Translations under genes and position numbers: made by a program
DNA from: JAVBNU01 sp031551265
GTDB taxonomy: Bacteria > Cyanobacteriota > Vampirovibrionia > Gastranaerophilales > Gastranaerophilaceae
DNA length: 36,351 nt
Assembly: GCA_031551265.1 (NCBI GenBank)
Contig: JAVBNU010000076.1
Coordinates: 1-36,351, forward strand
Reading direction: 5' to 3'
Part shown: piece after piece, positions 8,429 through 17,367 of the stretch
How the letters are laid out: every line of letters starts with the position of its first letter
Numbering within the stretch: position 1 is the first letter of the stretch
The notes under the pieces: model-generated
The model's input: the letters and a program-made list of their open reading frames with translations, nothing else
What the model was told of the DNA's origin: nothing
Database searches by the model: none

Positions 8429-9454
8429 TCATTCGCCTTTTAGTTTGGCGCGAATTTTAACTTCAACTTCATCTTTGATTTTTGGATTTTGGAGCAAGAA
8501 TTCTTTAACTCTGTCACGTCCTTGTCCGAGTTTTTCTTCGCCGTAGCTGAACCAGGAGCCTGATTTGTTGATGATATCCATGTTTACTGCAACATCAATG
8601 ATACAGCCAAGCTGGCAGATACCTTTACCGTAAATGATATCAAATTCAGCAATTCTAAATGGAGGTGCTACTTTGTTTTTAACCACTTTAACTCTTGTGC
8701 GGTTGCCGACTTCGACGTCGTCTTTTTTCAGTGTTTCAATACGTCTGATATCTAGTCTTACGCTGCAATAGTATTTCAAAGCGTTGCCGCCTGTTGTGGT
8801 TTCGCTCGGGCCGTACATAACTCCGATTTTTTGTCTCAATTGGTTTATGAAAATTACTGTTGTTTTTGTTTTGCCAACGATTGCAGTTAATTTTCTCAAG
8901 GCTTTACTCATAAGTCTTGCTTGTAAGCCCATTTGTTGGTCTTCCATAGCGCCTTCGATTTCGGCTTTTGGTACAAGCGCTGCTACCGAGTCGATTACAA
9001 CTACATCAACCGCGCTTGAGCGCACTAATTCTTCTGCAATTTCAAGAGCTTGCTCGCCTGTATCGGGTTGTGAAATCAGTAATTCGTCGACATTAACGCC
9101 TAAATTTCTTGCGTATTCAGGGTCAAGAGCGTGTTCTGCATCGATAAATGCCGCAATCCCGCCGAGTTTTTGTACTTCTGCCGTGATATGCTGCGCAAGA
9201 GTCGTTTTACCACTTGCTTCCGGCCCGTAAATTTCGATTACGCGCCCGCGCGGCACACCGCCTATGCCAAGAGCGATATCCAGTGATAATGCGCCTGTTG
9301 GTATAGATTCAACGTTGACTGATGATTTGTCACCGAGTTTCATGATTGAGCCTTTGCCAAAATCTTTTTCTATTTTATCAATCGCCATTTGTAGGGCTTT
9401 ATCGCGATTATCCGCCACATCCGTTGTTTTGCTATCCTTTTCTTTTACTGCCAT
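8429..9454 (-). CDS. recA: Recombinase RecA
   Basis: RecA forms the ATP-dependent filament on single-stranded DNA for homologous recombination and the SOS response. The 341-aa product has Walker A GPEASGKTT (about residues 77-85), the VVVIDSVAALVPKAEIEG Walker B region, loop L1 with MGLQARLMSKALRKL, FINQLRQKIGVMYG, and GGNALKYYCSVRLDIRR. The length is normal with a slightly short acidic tail. The ATG has AAAGGGAAAT upstream. It is a single gene with its own TATAAT. I saw no LexA-type palindrome in the 137-nt upstream gap. Confidence 0.98.
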   Translation of the reverse strand: MAVKEKDSKTTDVADNRDKALQMAIDKIEKDFGKGSIMKLGDKSSVNVESIPTGALSLDIALGIGGVPRGRVIEIYGPEASGKTTLAQHITAEVQKLGGIAAFIDAEHALDPEYARNLGVNVDELLISQPDTGEQALEIAEELVRSSAVDVVVIDSVAALVPKAEIEGAMEDQQMGLQARLMSKALRKLTAIVGKTKTTVIFINQLRQKIGVMYGPSETTTGGNALKYYCSVRLDIRRIETLKKDDVEVGNRTRVKVVKNKVAPPFRIAEFDIIYGKGICQLGCIIDVAVNMDIINKSGSWFSYGEEKLGQGRDRVKEFLLQNPKIKDEVEVKIRAKLKGE

Positions 9455-9485
9455 GACTATTTCCCTTTCTAATTCCCATGACTCT

Positions 9486-9514
9486 ATTATACTGCGAGAG
9501 TAAGTATAATATAA
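9486..9514 (-). promoter_or_regulatory. Putative recA promoter
   Basis: Minus-strand TATAAT (plus 9486-9491) lies about 32 nt before the recA ATG. The -35 (minus TTATAT, plus 9509-9514) is poor. No SOS box is obvious. Confidence 0.4.
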
Positions 9515-9591
9515 AATTTTGTTACAAAGATATATATTACAAGGGCAATTTTTTTTGATTTTGTGTCTTTATATATGTAGGAAGGTTTTTC

Positions 9592-11355
9592 ATGACAAAT
9601 AATAATGTAGGTAGTCCGTATAAAAATTTTATACAGGTGCCGGGCGAGTCATATAAGTACATTCGCTCGCTCAGCAATGCCATGAAAATCAATTCCCCAC
9701 TTCCGTTTAGCCCGACCGCGAAGGAAGAGAATAAAAAGAAAAACAATTTTTTTAACAAAACCAGTCTGATTGTTTTAGGTGTTATAGCTGTCGGATTTTT
9801 TGCTTTTAGAGGCGGTGGCGGCTCTTTTGGCGGCAGACTCGGTAAGTTTGTTGAAAGTATGGATGATAAAATAGCTTTAATACGTGATAAAGGAGGAGTT
9901 CTAGGTAAATCACTAGGTTCATATGACCAATTTAAGATTAATTTAATGCAAGCTGCAAAATATGTAACGCAAAAATTTGAATGCGCATCGAATTTTTTCC
10001 CTGCACGTGATATGTGGTGTGAAAAAATGATGAATAAAATAGAAATAGGGGGATGCAAAATAGGCGCAGGTATTTGTAACGGCTTGAGAAATCTTTTTGA
10101 AAATATCACAATCCGCGTGCATAAAAATATCTTAAATAAGACTTCAGGCAGAGTTTACCAGAATTTAGATGAATTACATGCTATCCTTGAAAAAGCTAAG
10201 CAAGGCGCAGGTACTGAACAAAAAAAACAATTGACAATGTGGCAGCAAAGATTGTTTGGTATTTCCAAAGCTCCTAATGGCGCCAATGAAATCGCTGAAG
10301 TAGCAGAACAAGCGCAAAATGAATCAGGGCGAATAAATAACTTTTTTGCTCATTATCAACAACATTTTGGTCTTAAGGTCTCGGAAGGGCGTCGAGGGAA
10401 TTTTGTCGAGGCTATAAAAAATATTATTCCCGAAGCAGAAGAGCGCGTCACAAAATGGAGAAGCCAAAGCCGCTACATAACTGACGAATTGACTGGTCCT
10501 CATAGACTCAACCAGCGCAAAGATCTACTTAAGGCTAGATATCAATTAACAAGAAATATGGGTGATATATGTGGCTCAATGCAGAAGTCTGTAAATGAAC
10601 TAAAGCAGCATCTTGCGTATGATGACAAAGAAACTCGTGATTTAATAAAACAACTTAGAAAAGCTATAGATGTTTATGAAAAAACTGGAAATGGCCCGCC
10701 CCAAGAGATCGCTCGTGGCATTATAAGGCAAGCAATTACTGATGTTGAAAACAGATTGACAACACGATATGCATCTTCTGAAAATAGACCATATATGCTT
10801 AAACAAATTAAAAATATTCAAGATACTCTTGGTTATAATAAACCTACAGATAAATATACAACCGAGGGTGGTCTCCAAATATTGCTCAAAGAAAATGATA
10901 GTGCGCTTACTACTACAGGGTTATTTAATGATGCTAAGGCAAAAATTAATCAAATTGGTAAAGCGATTGATGAAGGTATTGATTCTGAGTTGCGTATGTA
11001 CCAAAAATTTGGTGAAATGAAACTGGGCTCTGCATTTACGGATGTTCTATTGTTGTTGGGTGGTACGGCTCTTGGTGCTCGATTTATAGGCAAAGCAGAG
11101 GGTGCCGATGGAAAAGTTGAAGCTGCTTTACATGAAGGTATACCTATTTTGGCCGCGTTTGGAACGTTGGCATATTGTACTCTTTATATGTGGACAATGG
11201 TTCCATCACTTATGCTCGGTGGTGTTGTGTGGCTGGGTTCTAAAATACTTGGTAATACCGCCGAAGATGCCTATCATTCATTCAGAGACCGCCAAAAACT
11301 CACACAAAAAGCCCTCGCGGCGTATAATGTGAGCAATGGAAACAAAGCTATTTAA
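9592..11355 (+). CDS. Membrane-anchored coiled-coil protein of unknown function
   Basis: A 587-aa protein. Residues 1-50 are polar, followed by one strong membrane segment (TSLIVLGVIAVGFFAF, about 57-72) and a Gly-rich hinge (RGGGGSFGGR). A long, mostly helical and charged middle follows (about 90-470), and two or three hydrophobic C-terminal segments (about 483-500 and 515-550, with LAAFGTLAYCTLYMW). A hairpin topology with a large soluble domain between membrane anchors is likely. The ATG has an excellent AGGAAGG site. It is a single gene, divergent from recA and convergent with fba. I recognise no family. Confidence 0.75.
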   Translation: MTNNNVGSPYKNFIQVPGESYKYIRSLSNAMKINSPLPFSPTAKEENKKKNNFFNKTSLIVLGVIAVGFFAFRGGGGSFGGRLGKFVESMDDKIALIRDKGGVLGKSLGSYDQFKINLMQAAKYVTQKFECASNFFPARDMWCEKMMNKIEIGGCKIGAGICNGLRNLFENITIRVHKNILNKTSGRVYQNLDELHAILEKAKQGAGTEQKKQLTMWQQRLFGISKAPNGANEIAEVAEQAQNESGRINNFFAHYQQHFGLKVSEGRRGNFVEAIKNIIPEAEERVTKWRSQSRYITDELTGPHRLNQRKDLLKARYQLTRNMGDICGSMQKSVNELKQHLAYDDKETRDLIKQLRKAIDVYEKTGNGPPQEIARGIIRQAITDVENRLTTRYASSENRPYMLKQIKNIQDTLGYNKPTDKYTTEGGLQILLKENDSALTTTGLFNDAKAKINQIGKAIDEGIDSELRMYQKFGEMKLGSAFTDVLLLLGGTALGARFIGKAEGADGKVEAALHEGIPILAAFGTLAYCTLYMWTMVPSLMLGGVVWLGSKILGNTAEDAYHSFRDRQKLTQKALAAYNVSNGNKAI

Positions 11356-11364
11356 TAACGTCTG

Positions 11365-11545
11365 TTGACGGTCGTTGTCTTTGCGATTTTACGCTCTGTA
11401 CAACCCCGCAGGTTTTAGTAAACATTATAGCCTAAAGTCGTTGCTGTGCGGGGCCTTTCCCATGTAGAATGCGACGATTATAAGATCGCGCACATACACG
11501 ATTCAAAATAAATTACCAAGTTGTGCGCTGCGCGATGACCGTCAA
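11365..11545. repeat. Structured intergenic element, same architecture as copies A and B
   Basis: A perfect outer inverted repeat, TTGACGGTC (11365-11373) with GACCGTCAA (11537-11545), encloses two arms: CCCCGCA (11404-11410) with TGCGGGG (11447-11453), and ATCGCGCAC with the GTGCGCtGCGCGAT stretch. The architecture matches elements A and B, but the sequence is largely different. It lies between convergent genes. Confidence 0.5.
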
Positions 11546-11603
11546 ATTTAGGCTTTGCCAAAAAAGTTCATTAGTGCGTGAAGGCAATGTTTATAAAATC
11601 TCC

Positions 11604-11634
11604 CAAAAAAGAGACCGCTGAAAAGCGGTCTCTC
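11604..11634 (-). terminator. Rho-independent terminator of fba
   Basis: AGAGACCGCT / AGCGGTCTCT, a 10-bp perfect stem with loop GAAA (11610-11633). On the minus strand it is followed by a run of T. It lies about 30 nt past the fba stop and may also work on the plus strand, since ATTTTTT follows the stem. Confidence 0.88.
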
Positions 11635-11663
11635 CAATTTTTTATCTCGTCGTGCTGAATTTT

Positions 11664-12614
11664 TTACGCGTTGCCTGCTGTGCCGAGAACTTGCATTTTG
11701 TGTGTTACTAGTTCTTTTACGGCTGTTCTACCGGGGCCCATGTATGAGCGCGGGTCAAACACTTCAGGTTTTTCAGCGAAGATTTTTCTGATTGAGGCTG
11801 TCATTGCAAGTCTCAAGTCAGTATCGATGTTGATTTTTGCGATACCGTTTTTCGCTGCGTATGCCAGCATTTCTTCAGGAACACCTTTTGCGTTTGGTAA
11901 TTTGCCGCCGTATTGGTTGCAAATTTCAACTAACTCAGCAGGAACTGATGAAGCGCCGTGTAACACAAGCGGATAATCTTTGTAGCCTGCTTCTTCTAAA
12001 GCTTTTCTGATTTCAGCCAGTCTTTCAAAGTCAAGTTTAGCTTCGCCTGCGAATTTATAAGCGCCATGGCTTGTTCCGATAGCGATAGCTAATGAGTCGC
12101 AGCCTGATTCTTTTACGAATCTGACAGCTTCTTGTGGGTCTGTGTATGTAGCGTCTTTAGCGTCTACGTTCACAGCGTCTTCAATACCGGCAAGTTTGCC
12201 TAACTCAGCTTCAACCGAAACGCCTCTAGCGTGAGCGTACTCAACAACTTGTTTTGTAAGAGCGATGTTTTCTTCAAGCGGGAATCTAGAGCCGTCAATC
12301 ATAACTGACGAGAAACCGCCGTCGATACAAGATTTACAAATTTCGAAATCTTCACCGTGGTCTAAGTGTAATGCTATAGGCACATTTGTTGTTGCAAGGG
12401 CAGCTTCAACCAATTTAATCAAATAAGTTTGGTTAGCGTATTTTCTTGCGCCTGCTGAAACTTGTAAAATGATTGGCGATTTTGTTTCTTCAGCAGCTTC
12501 TGCGATAGCTTGTAAAATTTCCATGTTGTTAACATTGTAAGCTCCGATAGCGTAGTTGCCGTCTTGAGCTTTTTTGAACATTTCAGCTGTTCCGACTAAT
12601 TTTCTTTCTGACAT
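11664..12614 (-). CDS. fba: Fructose-bisphosphate aldolase, class II
   Basis: It cleaves fructose 1,6-bisphosphate to glyceraldehyde 3-phosphate and dihydroxyacetone phosphate (glycolysis/gluconeogenesis), using a divalent metal. The 316-aa product has NVNNMEILQAI near the N-terminus, the metal/catalytic HLDHGED (H83, D85, H86), EAELGKLAGIED, GTSHGAYKF, HGASSVP and KINIDTDLR, all class II signatures. I chose the ATG at MSERK because TAGGAGAT sits 5-12 nt upstream; the longer TTG-initiated form would contain the ribosome-binding site. The neighbouring flagellar genes are unrelated in function. It has its own promoter and terminator, so it is monocistronic. Confidence 0.96.
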   Translation of the reverse strand: MSERKLVGTAEMFKKAQDGNYAIGAYNVNNMEILQAIAEAAEETKSPIILQVSAGARKYANQTYLIKLVEAALATTNVPIALHLDHGEDFEICKSCIDGGFSSVMIDGSRFPLEENIALTKQVVEYAHARGVSVEAELGKLAGIEDAVNVDAKDATYTDPQEAVRFVKESGCDSLAIAIGTSHGAYKFAGEAKLDFERLAEIRKALEEAGYKDYPLVLHGASSVPAELVEICNQYGGKLPNAKGVPEEMLAYAAKNGIAKINIDTDLRLAMTASIRKIFAEKPEVFDPRSYMGPGRTAVKELVTHKMQVLGTAGNA

Positions 12615-12661
12615 TTGATATCTCCTATATTTCAATCCATAACGCCGTGTTTACACAACTT

Positions 12662-12690
12662 AATATAATCGAAAAATGAAAGATAAGCAA
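12662..12690 (-). promoter_or_regulatory. fba promoter
   Basis: On the minus strand, TTGCTT (plus 12685-12690), a 17-nt spacer, then TATATT (plus 12662-12667). It lies in the short gap between the fliI stop and fba and lets fba be expressed apart from the flagellar genes. Confidence 0.55.
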
Positions 12691-12700
12691 CACAATAATT

Positions 12701-14050
12701 TTAAATATCGACATTAGCCATCATATGCATGAGTGTTGAAATTGTGTCATTCATATTAACACTGTCAGCCGTGCGTTGTTGTAAAAATGCGTTAATTTGC
12801 GGCATCATGTCGATTGCAATATCGAGCTTCGGATTTGTTCCGGGCTGGTACATGCCAACATCGATTAAATCCTTGTTGTCACGGTACATGGCGAGAAGTT
12901 TGCGCATTTTAGACGCGGCAACTTGATGTTCCTGCGTTGTAATTTCTGTCATCAAACGGCTTATGCTGCCAAGAACGTCGATTGCAGGGTAGTGGTTCAT
13001 TTCGGCAACTTTACGTGACAAAAATATGTGACCGTCAACGATACCGCGCACCGTATCTACTACGGGGTCGTTAATATCGTCACCTTCCATAAGAACAGTG
13101 TAAAGTGCTGTGATTGAGCCTTTCGGGCTGTTGCCTGTACGTTCAAGAGCTTTTTGCAGCCAAGAGAAAATAGAGGGCGGGTAGCCTTTCATTGTTGGCG
13201 GCTCACCGATTGACAGACCAACTTCGCGGCCGGCCATGGCGCAACGAGTGACTGTATCTGTCATTAAAAATACTTTTTTATTCTGGTCTCTGAAATACTC
13301 ACAGACTGCGGTTGCCGTTAATAGACATTTTTGTCTGATAAGCGGGGGCTGGTCGCCTGTTGAGCAGACGATGACTGATTTTTTCATACCTTCTACGCCA
13401 AGTGAATTTTCGATAAATTCTTTTACTTCTCTGCCGCGTTCTCCGATTAGCGCCATAACGTTGACATCAGCATCTGAGTTTCTGGCAATCATACCTAACA
13501 TCGTACTTTTGCCGACCCCGGAACCTGCAAACAAGCCCATACGCTGTCCGCCGCCGAGAGTTAGGAGGGAGTCGATTGCGCGAACACCCGTTGAGAACAT
13601 ATTTTTGATAATGGGTCTGTCAAAAGCGTCGGGCACATCACCATCGACTGACATCCATTTTGCGGTTGAGGTATCAAGCGGCCGTCCGTCAATCGGTTCA
13701 CCAAGAGGGTTAATTAAACGTCCTAATAAAAAATCGCCGACAGGGATAGTAATCGGTTTTCCCGTTGTTTCAACCAACGCGCCCTGACCGATTCCTGCGC
13801 CATCGTAGAGCAAGAGAAGTTGTGCAGTGTCACCCTTGAATGCGACAACCTCGGCTGCCTTTTTTTCGCCTGTATAGGTTTCGATAAAACATAAGTCGCC
13901 GATTTTTAAACCGGGCAGTTTAACCTCAACGGTTAAGCCCAGCAGCTTTGAAACCGTGCCTTTAAATTGATAAAGCGGCGTGCTGTTTATTATTTCGTAA
14001 GCACGTCTTTTCATATATTCAATTGATTTTCCGGTGTTTTGTTCTATCAT
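12701..14050 (-). CDS. fliI: Flagellar export ATPase FliI
   Basis: The 449-aa ATPase of the flagellar type III export apparatus, related to F1 beta and acting with FliH and FlhA at the cytoplasmic face. It has Walker A GSGVGKST (about residues 176-183), ALIGERGREVKEF, the LMTDTVTRCAMAGREVGL region, and the FliI-type GEPPTMKGYPPS and SLLT..GGGQR stretches. The flagellar rather than virulence or F-type identity rests on its operon with flhA, fliH and fliF. The start has AAGAGAAG upstream. A 217-nt repeat-filled gap separates it from the preceding small ORF. Confidence 0.95.
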   Translation of the reverse strand: MIEQNTGKSIEYMKRRAYEIINSTPLYQFKGTVSKLLGLTVEVKLPGLKIGDLCFIETYTGEKKAAEVVAFKGDTAQLLLLYDGAGIGQGALVETTGKPITIPVGDFLLGRLINPLGEPIDGRPLDTSTAKWMSVDGDVPDAFDRPIIKNMFSTGVRAIDSLLTLGGGQRMGLFAGSGVGKSTMLGMIARNSDADVNVMALIGERGREVKEFIENSLGVEGMKKSVIVCSTGDQPPLIRQKCLLTATAVCEYFRDQNKKVFLMTDTVTRCAMAGREVGLSIGEPPTMKGYPPSIFSWLQKALERTGNSPKGSITALYTVLMEGDDINDPVVDTVRGIVDGHIFLSRKVAEMNHYPAIDVLGSISRLMTEITTQEHQVAASKMRKLLAMYRDNKDLIDVGMYQPGTNPKLDIAIDMMPQINAFLQQRTADSVNMNDTISTLMHMMANVDI

Positions 14051-14069
14051 ACTTCTCTTTTATCATGTT

Positions 14070-14265
14070 GTTGGGGTGGAAACCCCAACCTACAATTTTA
14101 TGTTGGTGCGTGGGACACACCCTACAGTTTTGTGCTCCCTCTCCCCGTTGCGGGAGAGGGTTGGGGTGAGGGGTGCAACATTATCTCTTCCGTTTTGGTG
14201 GGTTAGGGAACCCACCCTACATTTATATTACAATTTTAATTTGGTGCGTGGGGTGCACCCTACAG
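14070..14265. repeat. Cluster of five hairpin repeats inside the flagellar operon
   Basis: In order: GTTGGGGT/ACCCCAAC hairpin with CTACA tail (14070-14094); GGTGCGTGGGACACACC with CTACAG (14105-14127); CCCTCTCCC/GGGAGAGGG with TTGGGGTGAGGGG (14137-14173); GGTGGGTTAGGGAACCCACC with CTACA (14197-14221), identical to the copy at 17270; and GGTGCGTGGGGTGCACC with CTACAG (14243-14265). They lie between fliI and the small ORF. Confidence 0.8.
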
Positions 14266-14267
14266 TT

Positions 14268-14426
14268 TTACTTATAATTCAATACTTTGCCTTTAAACGA
14301 GCAAGCGCCCCATTCCAAATTAATCGGCAGCTTTGGTTTTTTATCCAAATGAAAATGTTTTAAAAACGCCGGCATTTGGGGGCTTGTGGTGTGTGTTTGG
14401 AATTTTGAATCAGTTTTTGTTTTCAT
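14268..14426 (-). CDS. Small 52-aa protein between flhA and fliI
   Basis: The frame opens at ATG (plus 14424-14426) with a strong AAGGAGAG just upstream and closes at TAA, giving 52 residues: MKTKTDSKFQTHTT..., an FLKHFHLDKKPKLPINLEW block, and a GKVLNYK end. A second ATG directly upstream (14429) is too close to the Shine-Dalgarno. The gap from the flhA stop is 15 nt, so it is co-transcribed. It is basic, without a membrane segment. I do not recognise it. Position suggests a small flagellar export accessory protein or chaperone, but that is inference. Confidence 0.55.
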   Translation of the reverse strand: MKTKTDSKFQTHTTSPQMPAFLKHFHLDKKPKLPINLEWGACSFKGKVLNYK

Positions 14427-14441
14427 CATCTCTCCTTACAA

Positions 14442-16541
14442 TTAGCTGTATTCGTGAGCGTAAGATTCACCAATTGTGTCAACCGCCTCAACGCGGATGT
14501 CTGTTATCAGTTCACTATATGAAATTACGACAATTGTTGGAATGTGACGCTCCAACAATTGATACAGAGGTAGTCTGATACGTGGTGAACATAAGATTAC
14601 CGGCTGCTTACCTATATTTTGGTGCGCGCGCATGAGAGTTGCAGCCGACATCTCGATTAATTCCTGTACTTGCAGAGGATTAAGCAGGAACATTGTGCCT
14701 AGCTCTGTGCGCTGACAACTGTCATCAAGCGTTTTTTCCCAATCGGCAGAGAGGGTTAGCGCATATAAAACTTTATCCTCGGTTGAATTTGCGAGACAAA
14801 TTTGTCTGCCTAGCGCTGCACGTAAGCGTTCTGATAAAATATCAGGCTCTTTTGAGAATCTTGCATAGTCACAAAGACGTTCGAAAATATAGATAATATC
14901 TTTGATCGAAACTTTTTCACGGATAAGATTAACGAAAATTTTGCGTAAATCACTGGTCGAGATAATCGTTGGAACAAGGTCGTTAACAAGTGTTGGGTCT
15001 TGACTTTTTACGAGTTCCATCAACTTCAGAACGTCAGTTTTTGTCATAACCTCGTCAACATATTTTCTCACGCATTCTTGTAAGTGCGTGACTATAACAT
15101 CTGTTGCATCAACTGATACCAGCCTGTCACGCGGGTCAATTTGTTCACGGTCAACCCAATATGCTTGTGCTTGATAAGTCGGATCGATGCCGACAATCAT
15201 ATTTTGAGGGTGCGGCTTGCCCGTAGAATCCCATTGGTCAGCAATAATCATAAATTTGCCCGGATACACGAAACCATTCGCAACGTTATTGCCGCGAATT
15301 GAGATTAAATATTCATTGTCTTCAAGCGCAGATGAGTCCATAATCCTGATGTTCGGGATAATGTACCCCAGTTCGTCAGTGATGCGTTGTCGCAGTGCTG
15401 CAATTTTAGCCAGCAATTGCCCTTCCTGATCGGGGTCAGCAATAACTAAAAGGCCGCCGCCGACTTGCAAGCTCAAAACGTCAACACCAAGCCGCTCGTA
15501 CATTCGGTTCGGGTTTACTAAGTCTTGCATGTTCTGTCTTACTGCATCGAGTTGGCCTAATTGTGCTTGAACGTCCTTGTTTACCATTACAGAGAAGCCC
15601 GTTACGAGAATGAATGTTATGAATATTGCAAACGGCCACCAGGGTAGCGCGCCTGTAAACATGCCGGCAAACATTAAAATACCGAGAAATACACAAGTGA
15701 ACACCAGTGCGAAAGGCTTGTTCAAAAACTGTACGGCTAAATCCATACCTAGAGAGGAGCTGCCTGCTGATGAGCGGGTCATTACGATACCGGCTGCGAT
15801 TGACATAATCAGCGAAGGAACCTGAGCGGCAAGACCGTCACCGATTGTTAGTTTTGTATATTTATCTACAGCGTCTGCAAGCGGCATTTGGTCAATCAAA
15901 ACACCAATTGCCAAACCGCCGACAATGTTTACAACAACGATGATGATACCTGCAATCGTGTCTCCTTTTACGAACTTCATCGCACCATCCATTGAACCGA
16001 ATAATGCAGACTCACGTTGTAGGTCTTCACGACGTTTGACTGCCTCGTCAGGTGAAATCAAGCCCGAGTTGAAGTCTGCGTCAATAGTCATTTGTTTACC
16101 CGGCATCGCGTCAAGAGCAAAACGCGCAGCTACCTCAGCGATACGCTCTGCACCTTTAGTGATTACCAAAAATTGTACAATTGTGATAATCAAGAAGATA
16201 ACACCACCGACGATTAAGTTACCGCCGGTTACAAATTCCCCGAATGCGTCAATTACCTGTCCTGCGTCACCTTTTGCAAGAATCAAACGTGTTGAGGCGA
16301 TTGAAAGTGCCAATCGGAACATCGTGCCGATGAGCAAAATTGATGGGAAAGCTGCTAACTCGAGTGGTTTTTGGATGTACAGAGAAATCATCAGTAAAAC
16401 TATGCCGATAGTAATATTCAAGCATATCGAAAAACTGATAATGCCTGTGGGCATTTCAATAAGCAATATCAAAATCAGCCCGATTACAAATATCGCCAGA
16501 AATATCTCACTTAGTGGATTATTGTTGCCCTCCTGAGCCAA
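14442..16541 (-). CDS. flhA: Flagellar export gate protein FlhA
   Basis: The 699-aa central membrane component of the flagellar type III export gate. About eight hydrophobic segments occupy residues 12-320, including the FHIPEP signature region RFALDAMPGKQMTIDADFNSGLI. The FHIPEP loop before it reads FRLALSIASTRLIL...GDAGQVIDAFGEFVTGGN. A soluble C-terminal domain (about residues 345-699) binds substrates and chaperones. The length is normal. The flagellar type is supported by neighbours fliI, fliH and fliF. The start is 12 nt after the fliH stop. Confidence 0.96.
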   Translation of the reverse strand: MAQEGNNNPLSEIFLAIFVIGLILILLIEMPTGIISFSICLNITIGIVLLMISLYIQKPLELAAFPSILLIGTMFRLALSIASTRLILAKGDAGQVIDAFGEFVTGGNLIVGGVIFLIITIVQFLVITKGAERIAEVAARFALDAMPGKQMTIDADFNSGLISPDEAVKRREDLQRESALFGSMDGAMKFVKGDTIAGIIIVVVNIVGGLAIGVLIDQMPLADAVDKYTKLTIGDGLAAQVPSLIMSIAAGIVMTRSSAGSSSLGMDLAVQFLNKPFALVFTCVFLGILMFAGMFTGALPWWPFAIFITFILVTGFSVMVNKDVQAQLGQLDAVRQNMQDLVNPNRMYERLGVDVLSLQVGGGLLVIADPDQEGQLLAKIAALRQRITDELGYIIPNIRIMDSSALEDNEYLISIRGNNVANGFVYPGKFMIIADQWDSTGKPHPQNMIVGIDPTYQAQAYWVDREQIDPRDRLVSVDATDVIVTHLQECVRKYVDEVMTKTDVLKLMELVKSQDPTLVNDLVPTIISTSDLRKIFVNLIREKVSIKDIIYIFERLCDYARFSKEPDILSERLRAALGRQICLANSTEDKVLYALTLSADWEKTLDDSCQRTELGTMFLLNPLQVQELIEMSAATLMRAHQNIGKQPVILCSPRIRLPLYQLLERHIPTIVVISYSELITDIRVEAVDTIGESYAHEYS

Positions 16542-16553
16542 GTTTTGTCTCCC

Positions 16554-17249
16554 TTATACTGTTTTGAACATTTCTTTCAAAACTGCCAGTTGCGTTTCAA
16601 AAGAAACATTCACTACACCGTTTGTTGTTTCAATTATTACGTTATTTTCATTCATGTTGATGTCAGACACAACATGAATTTTGCCGTCTGATTGAGTATT
16701 TTCCAAGATTTCAGGAATGTGTGATTTTACAAAGTCTGTATCAACAGGTGCGACTTTGATGGTTATTTTTGATTCATTTTTCCCGCATTCGTGTAATGCG
16801 TCTGTTATCATATTAATCAAAATGCCTTTGTCTTCCTTTATTTCTTTATTAATGATTTTCCTTGCAATTTCAAGTGAAATATCCAAAATATCTTTTGAAA
16901 TTTCGTCATAAACTTCTCTTTTTGCGTTCACGACGGCTTGCATGGAGTTTTTAATTTTGGCGATTTCGTCTTGCGCCATTTCAATACCTTTTTGGAAGCC
17001 TTCTTTTGCGGCTTGTTCTCTTATTGTTGTTGCTTCTTCTTGAGCGCGTGATACGAGTTTTCTGTCGTCAATACGGCGGTACCCACGGCGGCGATTGCCA
17101 CGACGACGCTCGTCGCGCTCTTTAAAACCGGTATTTTCAAACTCAAGCTCATCATCATTTATTGCAGCTTCTTCTACCTGCTTGATTGCAGGTTTTGCTG
17201 TCTGTTGTTCAGAGTTTTCGATTGATGGCTTTTTTCTTTTGATTATCAT
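16554..17249 (-). CDS. fliH: Flagellar assembly protein FliH
   Basis: A 231-aa protein with a charged N-terminus containing an unusual Arg-rich patch (RRRGNRRRGYRRIDDRK, about residues 48-64), a coiled coil (about 68-110) with EGFQKGIEMAQDEI, and a V-type ATPase subunit E-like C-terminal domain (LDISLEIARKIINKEI ... NEN). FliH binds and regulates FliI. The assignment rests on the GF..G....A coiled-coil pattern and its place directly before flhA/fliI. The Arg patch is atypical and might bind nucleic acid or membrane. The upstream 246-nt gap to the previous operon gene is filled with repeats. Confidence 0.85.
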   Translation of the reverse strand: MIIKRKKPSIENSEQQTAKPAIKQVEEAAINDDELEFENTGFKERDERRRGNRRRGYRRIDDRKLVSRAQEEATTIREQAAKEGFQKGIEMAQDEIAKIKNSMQAVVNAKREVYDEISKDILDISLEIARKIINKEIKEDKGILINMITDALHECGKNESKITIKVAPVDTDFVKSHIPEILENTQSDGKIHVVSDINMNENNVIIETTNGVVNVSFETQLAVLKEMFKTV

Positions 17250-17269
17250 ACTTCGTTTTTTCTGTTTTG

Positions 17270-17361
17270 GTGGGTTAGGGAACCCACCCTACAATTTTTG
17301 TTTTGTTGGGGTAGAAACCCCAACCTACATTTTGCTGTGGTGCGCGGGATGCACCCCACAG
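17270..17361. repeat. Cluster of three CCTACA-type hairpins
   Basis: GGTGGGTTAGGGAACCCACC + CTACA (17270-17294), identical to the copy at 14197; TTGGGGTagaAACCCCAA + CCTACA (17304-17329); GGTGCGCGGGATGCACC + CCACAG (17339-17361). All are in the same orientation, and structured element B follows immediately. Confidence 0.8.
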
Positions 17362-17367
17362 ACTGGC

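Noticed and set aside
9455..9591. LexA/SOS box upstream of recA
   Set aside because: No convincing palindrome of the known LexA types was found in the gap.
14034..14578. Plus-strand frames across the repeats between fliI and flhA
   Set aside because: They translate repeat hairpins and the antisense of real minus-strand genes.
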